From NCBI GenBank assembly GCA_031082125.1, contig JAVHLM010000041.1, forward strand, positions 1 through 51,903: 51,903 nt of DNA. Reading direction: 5' to 3'. The notes below the pieces were generated by a model, which saw nothing but the letters and a program-made list of their open reading frames with translations, had not been told where the DNA came from and searched no databases. Positions within the stretch are counted from its first letter, which is position 1. Each line of letters opens with the position of its first letter. The DNA is from Candidatus Eremiobacterota bacterium (GTDB taxonomy: Bacteria > Vulcanimicrobiota > CADAWZ01 > Ess09-12). Position numbers and translations under genes: made by a program. Shown here piece by piece: positions 15,467 to 24,563 of the stretch.

Positions 15467-16852
15467 ATGATCTCCTGCTCCCGCGATGACACCATTACCG
15501 CCATTGCCACCCCCCAGGGGGAGGGAGGCATTGGCATTGTGAGGATCAGCGGAAGAGAGTCCCTGGTCCTCGCTTCCCGCATTTTCGTGCCTTCGGGACC
15601 GCCGGGATTCAGAAAATATTCCATTCACTACGGATATGTCCGCGATCCCGGCCATGGAGGCATGATCGATGAGGTCCTCCTCATGGTGATGAAAGCCCCT
15701 CATTCCTATACAAGGGAGGATGTGGTGGAGATCCAGTGCCACGGGGGCATGGCACCCCTTTCCAGGATCCTGGAGGTGCTTCTCTCTCTTGGAGCCCGGA
15801 TGGCCATGCCTGGTGAATTTACCAGAAGAGCTTTTCTGAACGGGCGTATTGATATGATCCAGGCCGAGGCCGTGCTGGACATGATACGCGCGCGGTCCGA
15901 TAAAGCCATGGAACTGGCTTTTTCACAGCTTTCAGGGAAGGTGTCGCGGGAGCTTTCACTGTTCAGGCAACGGCTCATTGAGGTGCTTGCCCTGGTGGAA
16001 GGGCCCATGGATTTTCCCGATGAAGCCATTCCCTCCCTTTCCCGCGGAGAGCTCACAAAAAGGCTCGGGGCGCTCCATGACGAGGCCGTGGCCATGGTGG
16101 AGCTCTCAAAGGCGGGGAAGATTTACCGCGACGGCGTCCGCGTAGCCATCCTGGGAAAGCCTAACGTGGGAAAATCATCGCTTTTCAACGTGCTCCTCGG
16201 CGAGATGCGCGCCATCGTCACCGAGTTCCCCGGCACGACGAGGGACTCCCTTGAGGAGAGCTGCCTCGTATCGGGCATTCCCCTTGTGCTCTCTGATACG
16301 GCAGGCATCAGGAGGACCGATAATTTCATCGAGCGGAAAGGCGTGGAGAAAAGCGAGGAGGCCCTGGAGAAAGCCGACTTCGTGCTTCTGGTCGTGGACT
16401 CTTCCTGCGAGGCCGACAGGGAGGACCGCGAGATTTACGAGATGGTGAGGAACAGGGGCACGGAGTACCTTGTGGTGCTGAGCAAATCCGATCTGCCCCG
16501 GAGGGTGTCCCGGGAGCAGATAAGGGCCATGGAGGGCCAATGCCCTGCAGTGGTGGTTTCGGCCCAGAGCGGCGAGGGAATGGAGGAGTTGAAGAAATGC
16601 CTCCATGGGAGGATTGCATGCCATGCTCCCCTTGAAGGCTGCGTCATGGCAGGGATACGGCAGAGAGAGAGCCTCCTGAAGATAACAAAGGCTCTGGATG
16701 AGGCCCTGAGGACCCAGGAAGGGGGATTTCCCCACGATCTCCTGGCCATCGACCTTTCAAGAGCTCTTCACTTCCTGGGTGAGCTCCTGGGTGAGCACTT
16801 TGACGAAGAGGTTCTCGATATGCTTTTCAGCCAGTTCTGCGTAGGGAAGTGA
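15467..16852 (+). CDS. mnmE: tRNA modification GTPase MnmE
   Basis: 461 aa. With MnmG it makes the cmnm5U34 modification of tRNA. The N-terminal folate-binding domain begins DTITAIATPQGEGGIGIVRISG; the GTPase has P-loop GKPNVGKSS, the potassium-loop/G2 region ending GTTRD, DTAGIR, and SKSD; the C-terminus is FCVGK with its catalytic Cys. The ATG at 15467 starts the family N-terminus; GTG at 15458 is an alternative. mnmG, usually the next gene, is absent here and rsmG follows after 3 nt. Confidence 0.95.
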   Translation: MISCSRDDTITAIATPQGEGGIGIVRISGRESLVLASRIFVPSGPPGFRKYSIHYGYVRDPGHGGMIDEVLLMVMKAPHSYTREDVVEIQCHGGMAPLSRILEVLLSLGARMAMPGEFTRRAFLNGRIDMIQAEAVLDMIRARSDKAMELAFSQLSGKVSRELSLFRQRLIEVLALVEGPMDFPDEAIPSLSRGELTKRLGALHDEAVAMVELSKAGKIYRDGVRVAILGKPNVGKSSLFNVLLGEMRAIVTEFPGTTRDSLEESCLVSGIPLVLSDTAGIRRTDNFIERKGVEKSEEALEKADFVLLVVDSSCEADREDREIYEMVRNRGTEYLVVLSKSDLPRRVSREQIRAMEGQCPAVVVSAQSGEGMEELKKCLHGRIACHAPLEGCVMAGIRQRESLLKITKALDEALRTQEGGFPHDLLAIDLSRALHFLGELLGEHFDEEVLDMLFSQFCVGK

Positions 16853-16855
16853 GCC

Positions 16856-17590
16856 ATGGCTTCAAGTTTTGACGGCGATCCAGTGAGGTTTCTCCGAGAG
16901 GGCGCCAGGGGCCTTGACCTTGAACTCTCCCGAGGCGAGGCGGACGTGCTTCTGCGCTTCTGCGACGAGGTGATGTTCTGGAACCGCATAATCAATATCA
17001 CCTCTTTTCGCAGCCTTCATGATATTCTGGTCCATATGTTCCTGGATTCCCTTGCCTCGGCACCCCTTCTTGCCACACTTCCATGCCATGAGGGTGCCGA
17101 TCTGGGCACGGGCGGAGGTTTTCCCGGCATACCTCTTGCCGTGGTGAGGCGCGATATGAGGATTACTCTTATAGAATCGAGCAACAAGAAGGCCGATTTC
17201 CTTGTGAAGCTCACAAGGCTCCTGTCGCTCGACCATGTAAGGGTCGTGGAGGAGCGCGCCGGGTCCCTTCACGCCTCGACCGCTGAAGATCTCTATGAGG
17301 TGGTCTTCTCAAGGGCCTGCGCTCCCCTTTCTCTGCTTATCTCCCTTGCCTTCCCTCTGCTGAGGGAGGGGGGAAGGCTTTTGGCGTGGAAAGGCCCCGC
17401 CCTCTCAAGAGAGCTGAGGGACGCCGGGGAAACTCTTCTCATCTACAGGGGAGAAGTGGAAAAGCTCCACAGCTATAGTCTTCCCGGTACAGGGGCGCGC
17501 TCCATCCTTGTGGTGAAAAAATGCGGCTCTCCTCCCGGAAGGGTGCCTGGAAAGCCTTCCAAAAAGAGGAATTCTCCCCACCATGTGTAA
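16856..17590 (+). CDS. rsmG: 16S rRNA m7G527 methyltransferase RsmG
   Basis: 244 aa. A Rossmann methyltransferase with SAM site ADLGTGGGFPGIPLA (about residues 82-96) and a NITSFR N-terminal block. It methylates G527 of 16S rRNA. A basic Pro/Lys-rich tail extends the usual length slightly. It starts 3 nt after mnmE and ends 6 nt before parB. Confidence 0.94.
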   Translation: MASSFDGDPVRFLREGARGLDLELSRGEADVLLRFCDEVMFWNRIINITSFRSLHDILVHMFLDSLASAPLLATLPCHEGADLGTGGGFPGIPLAVVRRDMRITLIESSNKKADFLVKLTRLLSLDHVRVVEERAGSLHASTAEDLYEVVFSRACAPLSLLISLAFPLLREGGRLLAWKGPALSRELRDAGETLLIYRGEVEKLHSYSLPGTGARSILVVKKCGSPPGRVPGKPSKKRNSPHHV

Positions 17591-17596
17591 TTTTCA

Positions 17597-18532
17597 ATGA
17601 TGCATTCCTGGGGCCTGTGGTCTCAGGAAAAGTACCTGAAGAGGAGTCTGCTGAGAGTGGCGGTACAGGACAGCGGAAATAATCTCCAGGCAGGCGCCCG
17701 CGGGCCGGACCATACCCTCGTGCTGGTGGCTCTCGAGGAGATCACCGGGAATCCATTTCAGCCCCGGCATTCCTTTGACGAGCAGAAGCTCAGGGAGCTC
17801 AGCCTTTCCATGGCCCACCATGGAGTCATTCAGCCCCCCGTCGTCGTGAAGAGGGAGGGGCGCTACCAGCTCGTGATAGGGGAGCGCAGGGTGAGGGCGG
17901 CGCGCCAGGCCGGCATCAAGGCAATCCCCGTCATTGTCAAGGAGCTTGATGACTCGGGGCTCCTGGAGATGGCTCTCATCGAGAACCTTCACCGCGAGGA
18001 CCTCAACCCCATTGAAGAAGCCCAGGCATACCATGCGCTTATGGAAGAGTACCACTACAGCCAGGAGCAGCTCTCCCAGAGGGTGGGCAGAAGCAGGCCC
18101 ACCATCACCAATGCCCTGAGGCTTCTCAGGCTTCCCGATGAGATCCAGGAGGCTCTGGCCTCGGGCGGGCTCACTGCGGGACATGGCAAGGCTCTTCTCT
18201 CCCTCGAAGATCCCGCCCTCCAGAAAAAGGTGGCCCTCAAGGTCCTGGAGAGCCGCCTCTCGGTCCGCGAGACCGAGGAGCTCACAAGAAGGATTCTGGA
18301 GGGGAAGACGGCCCTCCCTGCGCCCTCAGGGGGTGAATGGAAGGAGATGGAGGAGGCTCTCGGATCGTACCTGGGAACGAAGGTCACGGTCCGCGGGGGA
18401 AAAGGCGGAAAAGGCACCATTGTGATACATTATGGCTCTGACACGGAAATGAACAGGCTCATGGAACATCTTATGGCCGATATGCCGGCCATAAGGTCGC
18501 ACAGCGCGCCCCTTGAGTCCAGTCTTTTATAA
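17597..18532 (+). CDS. parB: Chromosome-partitioning protein ParB
   Basis: 311 aa. The N-terminal CTP-binding domain has NPFQPR, GVIQPPVV and GERRVRAARQAG; a helix-turn-helix follows (QLSQRVGRSRPTITNALRLLRLP), then a C-terminal dimer region. It loads on parS and spreads as a CTP clamp. The normal partner gene parA, usually directly upstream, is missing, and I found no parS-like TGTTTCACGTGAAACA in the window. The first 40 residues (MMHSWGLWSQ...) are longer than usual, so a later start is possible. Confidence 0.9.
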   Translation: MMHSWGLWSQEKYLKRSLLRVAVQDSGNNLQAGARGPDHTLVLVALEEITGNPFQPRHSFDEQKLRELSLSMAHHGVIQPPVVVKREGRYQLVIGERRVRAARQAGIKAIPVIVKELDDSGLLEMALIENLHREDLNPIEEAQAYHALMEEYHYSQEQLSQRVGRSRPTITNALRLLRLPDEIQEALASGGLTAGHGKALLSLEDPALQKKVALKVLESRLSVRETEELTRRILEGKTALPAPSGGEWKEMEEALGSYLGTKVTVRGGKGGKGTIVIHYGSDTEMNRLMEHLMADMPAIRSHSAPLESSLL

Positions 18533-18555
18533 GGCCGTACTGCGGGAGGCATGGC

Positions 18556-20187
18556 GTGGCGGAAGAACATATGGCTCTTTACAGGAGATGGCGCTCTCAG
18601 AGGTTCTCAGAGGTCATCGGCCAGGAGCATGTGGTAAAGACTCTCCAGAACGTGGTGAGGAACAAGAAGCTTCTCGCCCATGCCTATCTTTTCTGCGGTC
18701 CCAAGGGAACGGGCAAGACAAGCGTCGCCAGGATCTTCGCCAAGGCCCTCAACTGCCTTGAGGGCCCCTCCGATGAGCCCTGCAACCGCTGCGCAAACTG
18801 TCTGAAGATTACCGAGGGGAACTCCCTGGACGTGATGGAGATTGACGCTGCCTCCCATACCTCGGTGGAGATGGTCCGGGAGCATATCATTGACAAGGTG
18901 AATTTTGCCCCCATTGAGGGGAAGTTCAAGATATATCTCATCGACGAGGTCCACAAGCTCTCCAACCATTCCTTCAACGCCCTTCTCAAGACCCTTGAAG
19001 AGCCGCCCTCTCATGTGATATTCATTCTTGCCACGACCCATCCCCACGAGCTCCTTCCCACGATCCTCTCGCGGTGCCAGCGCTTCGATTTCAGGAGGAT
19101 CTCGCAGCAGGACATCATGAGGAGGCTCCGCATGGTGTGCCAGGAAGAGGGCTATGCCATAGAGGAGGGGGCCCTCGGTATCATTGCTCAGGCTTCAGAT
19201 GGCGCGCTCCGCGATGCCCTCGTGGTCCTTGAGCAGAGCTTCTCTTTTTCCGAGGGGGAGGTGACGACGGCGCAGGTGGCGTCACTTCTGGGTCTCACCG
19301 AGGAATCGCTCCTCTTCACCTTCAGCCAGCTTATCGGCGAGGCTAAGGTGTCGGCGGTGCTGCAGCTTTTAGACAAGCTTGTAAGAGACGGCAAGGACAT
19401 GCTGCAGTTTGTCCATGAGCTCATAGAGCATTACCGCAGGCTTCTTATCGTGAAGGTGAGCAAGGAGGCCCCCCTTATCCTCGAGATTGCCGAGGACGGC
19501 TATGAGAGGCTGCAGAAAAACGCCGGTATCTACGAGCCCGGTGACATCCTGCGTATCATCAAGATTCTCTCTGATCTCATGGTGGAGATGAAAGATGCCA
19601 CCTGTGAGCGCGTTCTGCTCGAGGTTGCCCTTATAAAAATGTCCACGAAAAGGCTTGATCCCTCCCTGAGCGCTCTCAAGCAGAGGCTTGATTCCCTGGA
19701 GAAGAGGATTTTTGACGAAAAAGGTGAACTGAAAGAAAAAGCTTCTCCCCCGGAGGTGAAACAGGAGGTCTCCCCGGCGGCTGAGGCGCCGAAGGAAGCG
19801 CCGCCCCCTCCCGAGGAGAAGAAGGATTCCCATGAGGGTCACGGCGGCGGGCTGTGGGAGCATTGGCCCCGGATCCTGCAGGCCGTGAAGAACGAGAAGA
19901 TGCCCCTTTACGCCGTCCTCGTTGACACGAAGCCGAGGCTCGCCGAGGGGGACAGGGTGATCATAGGGGTCAAGAAGGGTTTTAACTTCCACAAGGAGCA
20001 GGTGGAGACTCACAGGGCCCTGATTGGGAGCATCATCTCGAAGTTCCTGCACCGCCCCATCTCTGTCGAGGCGGGGGGCATCGAGGGAGAGGACGGCCAG
20101 GGCGAGCTCTTCAATGACGATTACGCCGAAGAGCACAGGAAATTTGTGAAAGACGTGATGGACGTTTTTGGGGGGCGTATCATCTAA
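18556..20187 (+). CDS. dnaX: DNA polymerase III subunits gamma/tau
   Basis: 543 aa. Clamp-loader AAA+ ATPase: ALYRRWRSQRF start, Walker A GPKGTGKTS, a zinc module with C, CNRCANC, Walker B IYLIDEVHKL and the SRC sensor (ILSRCQRF). After about residue 370 a Pro/Glu-rich linker leads to a C-terminal region (ILQAVKNEKMPLYAVL) as in tau proteins. GTG 18556 has GGGAGG 7 nt upstream; ATG 18571 is an alternative. No obvious frameshift slip site was examined in detail. Confidence 0.95.
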   Translation: MAEEHMALYRRWRSQRFSEVIGQEHVVKTLQNVVRNKKLLAHAYLFCGPKGTGKTSVARIFAKALNCLEGPSDEPCNRCANCLKITEGNSLDVMEIDAASHTSVEMVREHIIDKVNFAPIEGKFKIYLIDEVHKLSNHSFNALLKTLEEPPSHVIFILATTHPHELLPTILSRCQRFDFRRISQQDIMRRLRMVCQEEGYAIEEGALGIIAQASDGALRDALVVLEQSFSFSEGEVTTAQVASLLGLTEESLLFTFSQLIGEAKVSAVLQLLDKLVRDGKDMLQFVHELIEHYRRLLIVKVSKEAPLILEIAEDGYERLQKNAGIYEPGDILRIIKILSDLMVEMKDATCERVLLEVALIKMSTKRLDPSLSALKQRLDSLEKRIFDEKGELKEKASPPEVKQEVSPAAEAPKEAPPPPEEKKDSHEGHGGGLWEHWPRILQAVKNEKMPLYAVLVDTKPRLAEGDRVIIGVKKGFNFHKEQVETHRALIGSIISKFLHRPISVEAGGIEGEDGQGELFNDDYAEEHRKFVKDVMDVFGGRII

Positions 20188-20212
20188 CACTATTTGCAAG
20201 GAGGGTGCACCC

Positions 20213-20617
20213 ATGGATGATGCCGGGAACAATAAGGAGCTGGTTCTTCTTGTCGATGATGATGAACATATCCTCCGCTCCCTGGAGATCTATCTGAAGA
20301 TGGAAGGTTTCAGAGTCATCACGGCAAACAGCGGGAAAAAAGCCCTGGAGATCCTGCACGAATCCCGTCCCGATCTGATCGTGCTGGATATAATGATGCC
20401 CGAGATGGACGGATTCGAGGTCCTTGGCCATATCAAGAATGACCCTGAGAGAAAGACGATCCCCGTGATCATGCTCACGGCGAAAAGCCAGGATATTGAT
20501 GTGCTGAAAGGTTACCAGGAGGGCATTGCCTCGTATATGACCAAGCCTTTCAATCTCAATGAGCTGGTGGATAATATCAACCTGATCCTGGAATCGGTGA
20601 CGGAAGGCCGAAAATAG
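20213..20617 (+). CDS. Single-domain response regulator
   Basis: 134 aa, a receiver domain alone. The acidic pocket (LVDDDEH), phospho-acceptor Asp in IVLDIMMPEMDG, Thr in MLTAKS and Lys in MTKPF are all present, so it should be phosphorylated. AAGGAGG upstream sets ATG 20213. There is no output domain and no kinase nearby, so it acts by protein contact. Its place between dnaX and ybaB-recR is unusual and makes it part of the replication-repair operon. Confidence 0.88.
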   Translation: MDDAGNNKELVLLVDDDEHILRSLEIYLKMEGFRVITANSGKKALEILHESRPDLIVLDIMMPEMDGFEVLGHIKNDPERKTIPVIMLTAKSQDIDVLKGYQEGIASYMTKPFNLNELVDNINLILESVTEGRK

Positions 20618-20632
20618 CGAAGGGGTGTGGCG

Positions 20633-20968
20633 ATGCAACGACAGATGATGCGGCAGATGCAGAAAAAGATGGGAAATCTCGGGGGCCTCGGGAACCTGGG
20701 GAAGGTCCAGGAAAAGCTCCAGGAAGAGCTTGCCGCCAAGGTCATCGAGGGCACCTCCGGCGGCGGTGTGGTGAAGATCGAGATGAACGGCAAGCAGGAA
20801 GTGCTCTCGGTGAAAATCGATCCTTCGGTGGTCAATCCCGAGGAGGCCGACGTGCTTGAGGATCTCGTGATGGTGGCCATGAAAGACGCCCTCTCAAAGA
20901 GCCAGGCCCTGGGGGCCGAGATGATGAGTTCTCTCACCGGCGGGCTCAACATTCCAGGTCTTTTCTGA
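20633..20968 (+). CDS. YbaB/EbfC nucleoid-associated protein
   Basis: 111 aa. YbaB/EbfC proteins bind DNA as dimers and are typically encoded between dnaX and recR, as here. The pattern QKKMGNLGGLGNL, KVQEKLQEELAAK, GGGVVKIEMNGKQEVLSVKIDP and DLVMVAMKDAL is diagnostic. ATG 20633 is chosen; GTG 20627 would add two residues. It is 10 nt from recR. Confidence 0.92.
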   Translation: MQRQMMRQMQKKMGNLGGLGNLGKVQEKLQEELAAKVIEGTSGGGVVKIEMNGKQEVLSVKIDPSVVNPEEADVLEDLVMVAMKDALSKSQALGAEMMSSLTGGLNIPGLF

Positions 20969-20978
20969 AGGGGAATGA

Positions 20979-21584
20979 ATGGACGTCTTTGAGAGACCTG
21001 TTGAGCGCCTTATCAGGGAGTTTATGAAGATGCCGACCGTGGGGCCCAAAACGGCCCAGAGGCTGGCATTTTTTATCATAAGGCAGCCCCGTGAAGAGGT
21101 GGAGCAGCTCTGTGCCGCCATGGCCGAGGTGAAGGAGACGATAGGGCAGTGCTCCCGGTGCTTCAACCTTTCCGAGGGCGACCTCTGCAGGATCTGCCGC
21201 AATGAAAAGAGGGATCATCAGATCCTCTGCGTCGTTGCTGATTTCAGGGACCTTGCGGCCCTTGAGCGCTCCGGTGAATACCGCGGCGTCTATCATGTCC
21301 TCGGGGGACTCATATCCCCCGTTGACGGCATAGGCCCCGACGATCTCACCATCGCTTCCCTGGTGGAGCGGGTAAAGTCTGATCCATGCCGGGAAGTGAT
21401 AATCGCCACGAGCCCCACCATTAACGGCGAAGCGACGGCTCTCTATATCATGAAGGTCCTGGGCTCAACTGGCGTGAAAGTCACGCGGATTGCCTACGGA
21501 ATCCCCGCAGGAGGGAACCTTGAATATGCCGACGAGGTCACCCTTGCCCGGGCCATGGAAGGAAGGAGGGAGATGGGGGGATAG
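20979..21584 (+). CDS. recR: Recombination protein RecR
   Basis: 201 aa, full length. Helix-hairpin-helix MPTVGPKTAQRLAF, a Cys4 zinc finger (CSRCFNLSEGDLCRIC), and a Toprim domain (LCVVADFRDLAALE, YHVLGGLISPVDGIGP). It works with RecF and RecO in gap repair; recF is also in this window. Confidence 0.96.
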   Translation: MDVFERPVERLIREFMKMPTVGPKTAQRLAFFIIRQPREEVEQLCAAMAEVKETIGQCSRCFNLSEGDLCRICRNEKRDHQILCVVADFRDLAALERSGEYRGVYHVLGGLISPVDGIGPDDLTIASLVERVKSDPCREVIIATSPTINGEATALYIMKVLGSTGVKVTRIAYGIPAGGNLEYADEVTLARAMEGRREMGG

Positions 21585-21695
21585 GTTTTTTTTCCCCATG
21601 AAGGATATTTTTTCATATCGTTGAATATTCATCCAATTTGAGTGACGGCAAGCAGACTCAAAAGACTCAAAAATTTATTAGGAAAGGAGTGGAAA

Positions 21696-22433
21696 ATGTT
21701 GAAAAAAATTTTTATCGGGGTTTTCGCGCTTGCTTTGATGATGCTGATGTTCCAGCCTCTGATGGCTCAGGAGTACCAGAACGACAACCTGAAGATCGAG
21801 CTCAAGTACTCTCCCATGAACCTTGCTGGCGACAACGGCATCAGTGCCGATCTTGCCTGTTTCAAGGCGGGTGTTGAGGCACGGGTGTATCGCGGGATGA
21901 AGATTGGTGTAGGGTATCAGGGAGCCAGCGGAGGCGGCGGAACCTTCCTCGGAAGGTCGAACAGCAACGTGGATTATTCCAACATAGATGCCTATGTGAA
22001 GCTGCCCATGAACCTTGCAAGCCTCTCAAATTCCTACAACACGAGTAGTCCTACACCGGCCGAGAACGACTTCTTCTTCACCCTCGGCTACAAATGGCAT
22101 GCTCTGAACAGCTCAGGCTCACCTCTCAACCAGGGGCGCACCTGGGAGAACGGGAATGGAGTCGGCGTAGGCATCGGCTATGACGGATATTTCGAAGGCG
22201 TGGGGCTTTACGTCCTCGGCGCCTACTACCCGTCAATGAACGCGAACAGCGTCCCCAATGCGGTAGCGGGAGCAAGTTACACGTTCAAGGATTATGTGTA
22301 CAAAGCCGGATTGAAATTCAAGCTCAGGGAAAATATTGGAATCCTGGTTGGATATGAAGGCGAGACACATGAGTACTCGAACGGAACTCTTCGCTACAGC
22401 GGAGCGGTAGGCGGACTGGAGTTCAGGTTCTAA
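21696..22433 (+). CDS. Outer-membrane beta-barrel-like secreted protein
   Basis: 245 aa from ATG 21696 (AAAGGAG 8 nt upstream). A signal peptide (KKIFIGVFALALMMLMF, cut near MAQEYQ) is followed by alternating strands rich in Gly, Tyr and Asn, and the protein ends GGLEFRF with a terminal Phe, as in proteins inserted by BamA. A small porin- or OmpW-like barrel is plausible but I recognise no family. It points to a diderm cell. A terminator follows. Confidence 0.65.
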   Translation: MLKKIFIGVFALALMMLMFQPLMAQEYQNDNLKIELKYSPMNLAGDNGISADLACFKAGVEARVYRGMKIGVGYQGASGGGGTFLGRSNSNVDYSNIDAYVKLPMNLASLSNSYNTSSPTPAENDFFFTLGYKWHALNSSGSPLNQGRTWENGNGVGVGIGYDGYFEGVGLYVLGAYYPSMNANSVPNAVAGASYTFKDYVYKAGLKFKLRENIGILVGYEGETHEYSNGTLRYSGAVGGLEFRF

Positions 22434-22460
22434 AAGGTAGCCTCAAAGCATAAGAAAAAG

Positions 22461-22489
22461 GGCGGGTCTTTCGAGACCCGTCTTTTTTA
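22461..22489 (+). terminator. Terminator between barrel gene and TPR gene
   Basis: GGCGGGTCT and AGACCCGTC pair around TTCG, followed by six T. It serves the rightward gene and lies 28 nt from the convergent TPR gene end. Confidence 0.9.
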
Positions 22490-22516
22490 ATTGGGAGCAG
22501 GTTCCTGCGTTCGCGT

Positions 22517-23494
22517 TCAGAGCTTTATCTGGGATTCCACCTTCTTGTCTTCCTTCTTGGGCTTTATCTTCTCCTTGAGATCATCGAGCTTGGTTTTATC
22601 GTCCTTCTTGGGAGGCTCCTCGTCTTTCGGAGGGGCCTTGGCCTTGGTGAGCATGGTCTTCGCATAGGAGTTCTCAGGCCCCACTCTCAGGGCCTTTTCA
22701 TAATACTCCACCGCTTTGGGGTAATTTTTCAGGCCATGGTAATAGATGTCGCCGATTCTCTCGGCGGCGTAATAGCCCTTGGTGAGGCCCAGCGGATCGA
22801 GTGCTCCCGCCTTCTCATAGTTCTCGATGGCCTTGTCGAACTCGCCCAGCGCTTTCGAGGCCGAGGCATAGTAGAAATACCCGTCGGGATAGCTGGGGTA
22901 AAGCTGGATGATGTTCTCAAAAAGGGTCTGGGCGGTGCTGTAATTCTTGTCGTCGAGGAGGAATATCTCCCCCAGGCGCTCCAGGGCCACTACGTCATTG
23001 GCGTTGAGCTTTGATGCCTTCATGAAATAGCTTCTTGACCGGGGGATCATCCTTTTCTTGTAATACACAATACCCATGCCCAGGTAGCCCATGGAAATGT
23101 TTTCATCAACCTTGAGGGCTTCCTGGAACTGCGTGAGGGCATCATCGAAATTTTCACCCTTCTTGAGGAGGGCTGAGGCAAAGTACCCCATGCCCAGATG
23201 GCACATGAGGGGCGCTGAGTTCTTGTTCGCCAGGGCCTGCTCTTCAAGCTCGTTCAGGATGGGCTGGAGGTTCCTGTCCTGGGCGTAGCAGTCCAGAAGA
23301 TAGAGAAGGGCAAGGCTGTTCTGCGGATCCTGGGAGATTACCTTCCTGAAAAGCTCCTTGGCCTTGGCAAAATCCTTTTCATAGAAGCACTTCATGGCAT
23401 CCTTCATGTCAGGCGTCTCCTGCGCCAGGGCAGGTCCCGCCAGCAGGCACGCAATAAAGAGCACCAGCACGAGAGAGAAACTACATTTCTTCAT
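22517..23494 (-). CDS. Secreted TPR-repeat protein
   Basis: 325 aa. Signal peptide (KKCSFSLVLVLFIACLLAG...ALAQ), then about six tetratricopeptide repeats (for example YFYYASASKALGEFDKAIENY), and a Lys/Glu/Asp-rich tail (KDDKTKLDDLKEKIKPKKED). It is probably a periplasmic or surface scaffold. AAGGAG before ATG 23494 sets the start; a TTG 18 nt upstream is weaker. Transcribed toward the barrel gene, with a shared terminator region. Confidence 0.82.
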   Translation of the reverse strand: MKKCSFSLVLVLFIACLLAGPALAQETPDMKDAMKCFYEKDFAKAKELFRKVISQDPQNSLALLYLLDCYAQDRNLQPILNELEEQALANKNSAPLMCHLGMGYFASALLKKGENFDDALTQFQEALKVDENISMGYLGMGIVYYKKRMIPRSRSYFMKASKLNANDVVALERLGEIFLLDDKNYSTAQTLFENIIQLYPSYPDGYFYYASASKALGEFDKAIENYEKAGALDPLGLTKGYYAAERIGDIYYHGLKNYPKAVEYYEKALRVGPENSYAKTMLTKAKAPPKDEEPPKKDDKTKLDDLKEKIKPKKEDKKVESQIKL

Positions 23495-23553
23495 TTTTTC
23501 GCTCCTTTTCAATCAGGCCTTTCAAGATCACTCCGTGGGAGGGAGGATGATCA

Positions 23554-23567
23554 TATACATTATATAC
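23554..23567 (-). promoter_or_regulatory. Putative -10 region of the TPR gene
   Basis: The minus strand reads TATAAT at 23559-23564 inside GTATATAATGTATA. The same 14-mer recurs upstream of the RHH antitoxin gene at 51164-51177. The -35 region here is poor. Confidence 0.4.
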
Positions 23568-23681
23568 ATTACATGTACCTGAGAACCTCATGGGGTCCTC
23601 CTGGTGATATTCTTGCTTGGGCGTTTTTATTCCTATATTTCTCTTTTCACCTCAAATCTCTACCCCGGAGTGGCCCCTGCC

Positions 23682-24545
23682 CTATCCTTTCAGAGCCCCC
23701 TTCGTAAGGCCCTCGACAAGGAAACGCTGGAGGGCCAGAAACACGATCAGGATCGGGAGGGCCCCCAGCACGGAGGCTGCCGCGAACTGCGCCCACTCCG
23801 TGCTGAATTTCCCGCTTATGAATCCCCGCAGCCCCACTGCAAGGGTGTACTGCGAGGAGTCCTGGAGCACGATGGAGGGGATGAGAAAGTCATTGTAGGC
23901 CCCTATGAAGCTGAAGATGCCTATGACGGCCATGATGGGGCCCATGAGGGGGAGCACTATCATGGTGAAGGTCTGCCATTTCGAGGCGCCGTCGATGTAG
24001 GCGGATTCCTCGAGCTCCCTGGGGATGCTGTCCAGGTAGCCCTTGATGAGCCACGAGTTGAAGGGAATGTTCCCCCCCGTGTAAATAAGGACAAGCCCGA
24101 GCAGATTGAAGCCCACTATGCCCCCGGTGAACTTGTCAAAGACGTCCAGCAGGTTGTAGAGGGCCACCATGGCCATCATGGCCGGGAACATCTGGATGAT
24201 GATCATGAACATGAGGCCTTTCTTTTTCCCGGGGAAGGTGAAGCGCGAGAAGGCATAGCCTGCCGTGCAGGTAAAGATGAGGGAGAAGAGCGTGCTCGAT
24301 GCGCAGACAATGAAGCTGTTCTTTATCCAGAGGAAGAAGTCGGAGTGTTCGATGAGCTTCCGGTAGTTGCTCACTGTGAGGCCCATGAGGTTGAGCTGCT
24401 GCCCCGAGAAGAGGTTGCCACCCTCCTGGAGCGATGTGTTCACGATCCAGAAGACCGGCGTGAGCACCAGCACCGTGAGAATGACCAGGATCCCGTGAGT
24501 CTTGACAGTATCAAAGATATCAAAAATTTTCCTGAGCGCTTTCAT
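23682..24545 (-). CDS. Sugar ABC transporter permease, MalG type
   Basis: 287 aa with six membrane helices. The EAA loop that contacts the ATPase reads EESAYIDGASKWQTFTMIVLPL (near residue 190). MalG-like in length and in its C-terminal GLTKGALKG. Partner of the MalF-type permease 18 nt upstream. AAAGGAGG precedes the ATG. No ATP-binding subunit is encoded nearby, so a shared MsmX-like ATPase elsewhere is expected. Confidence 0.92.
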   Translation of the reverse strand: MKALRKIFDIFDTVKTHGILVILTVLVLTPVFWIVNTSLQEGGNLFSGQQLNLMGLTVSNYRKLIEHSDFFLWIKNSFIVCASSTLFSLIFTCTAGYAFSRFTFPGKKKGLMFMIIIQMFPAMMAMVALYNLLDVFDKFTGGIVGFNLLGLVLIYTGGNIPFNSWLIKGYLDSIPRELEESAYIDGASKWQTFTMIVLPLMGPIMAVIGIFSFIGAYNDFLIPSIVLQDSSQYTLAVGLRGFISGKFSTEWAQFAAASVLGALPILIVFLALQRFLVEGLTKGALKG

Positions 24546-24563
24546 GGAAGGTGCCTCCTTTCT

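Noticed and set aside
17590-18560. parS site near parB
   Set aside because: No sequence close to TGTTTCACGTGAAACA was found by eye here or elsewhere in the window.
19369-20232. 287-codon open frame on the minus strand
   Set aside because: Antisense to dnaX; low-complexity Leu/Arg/Gly shadow.
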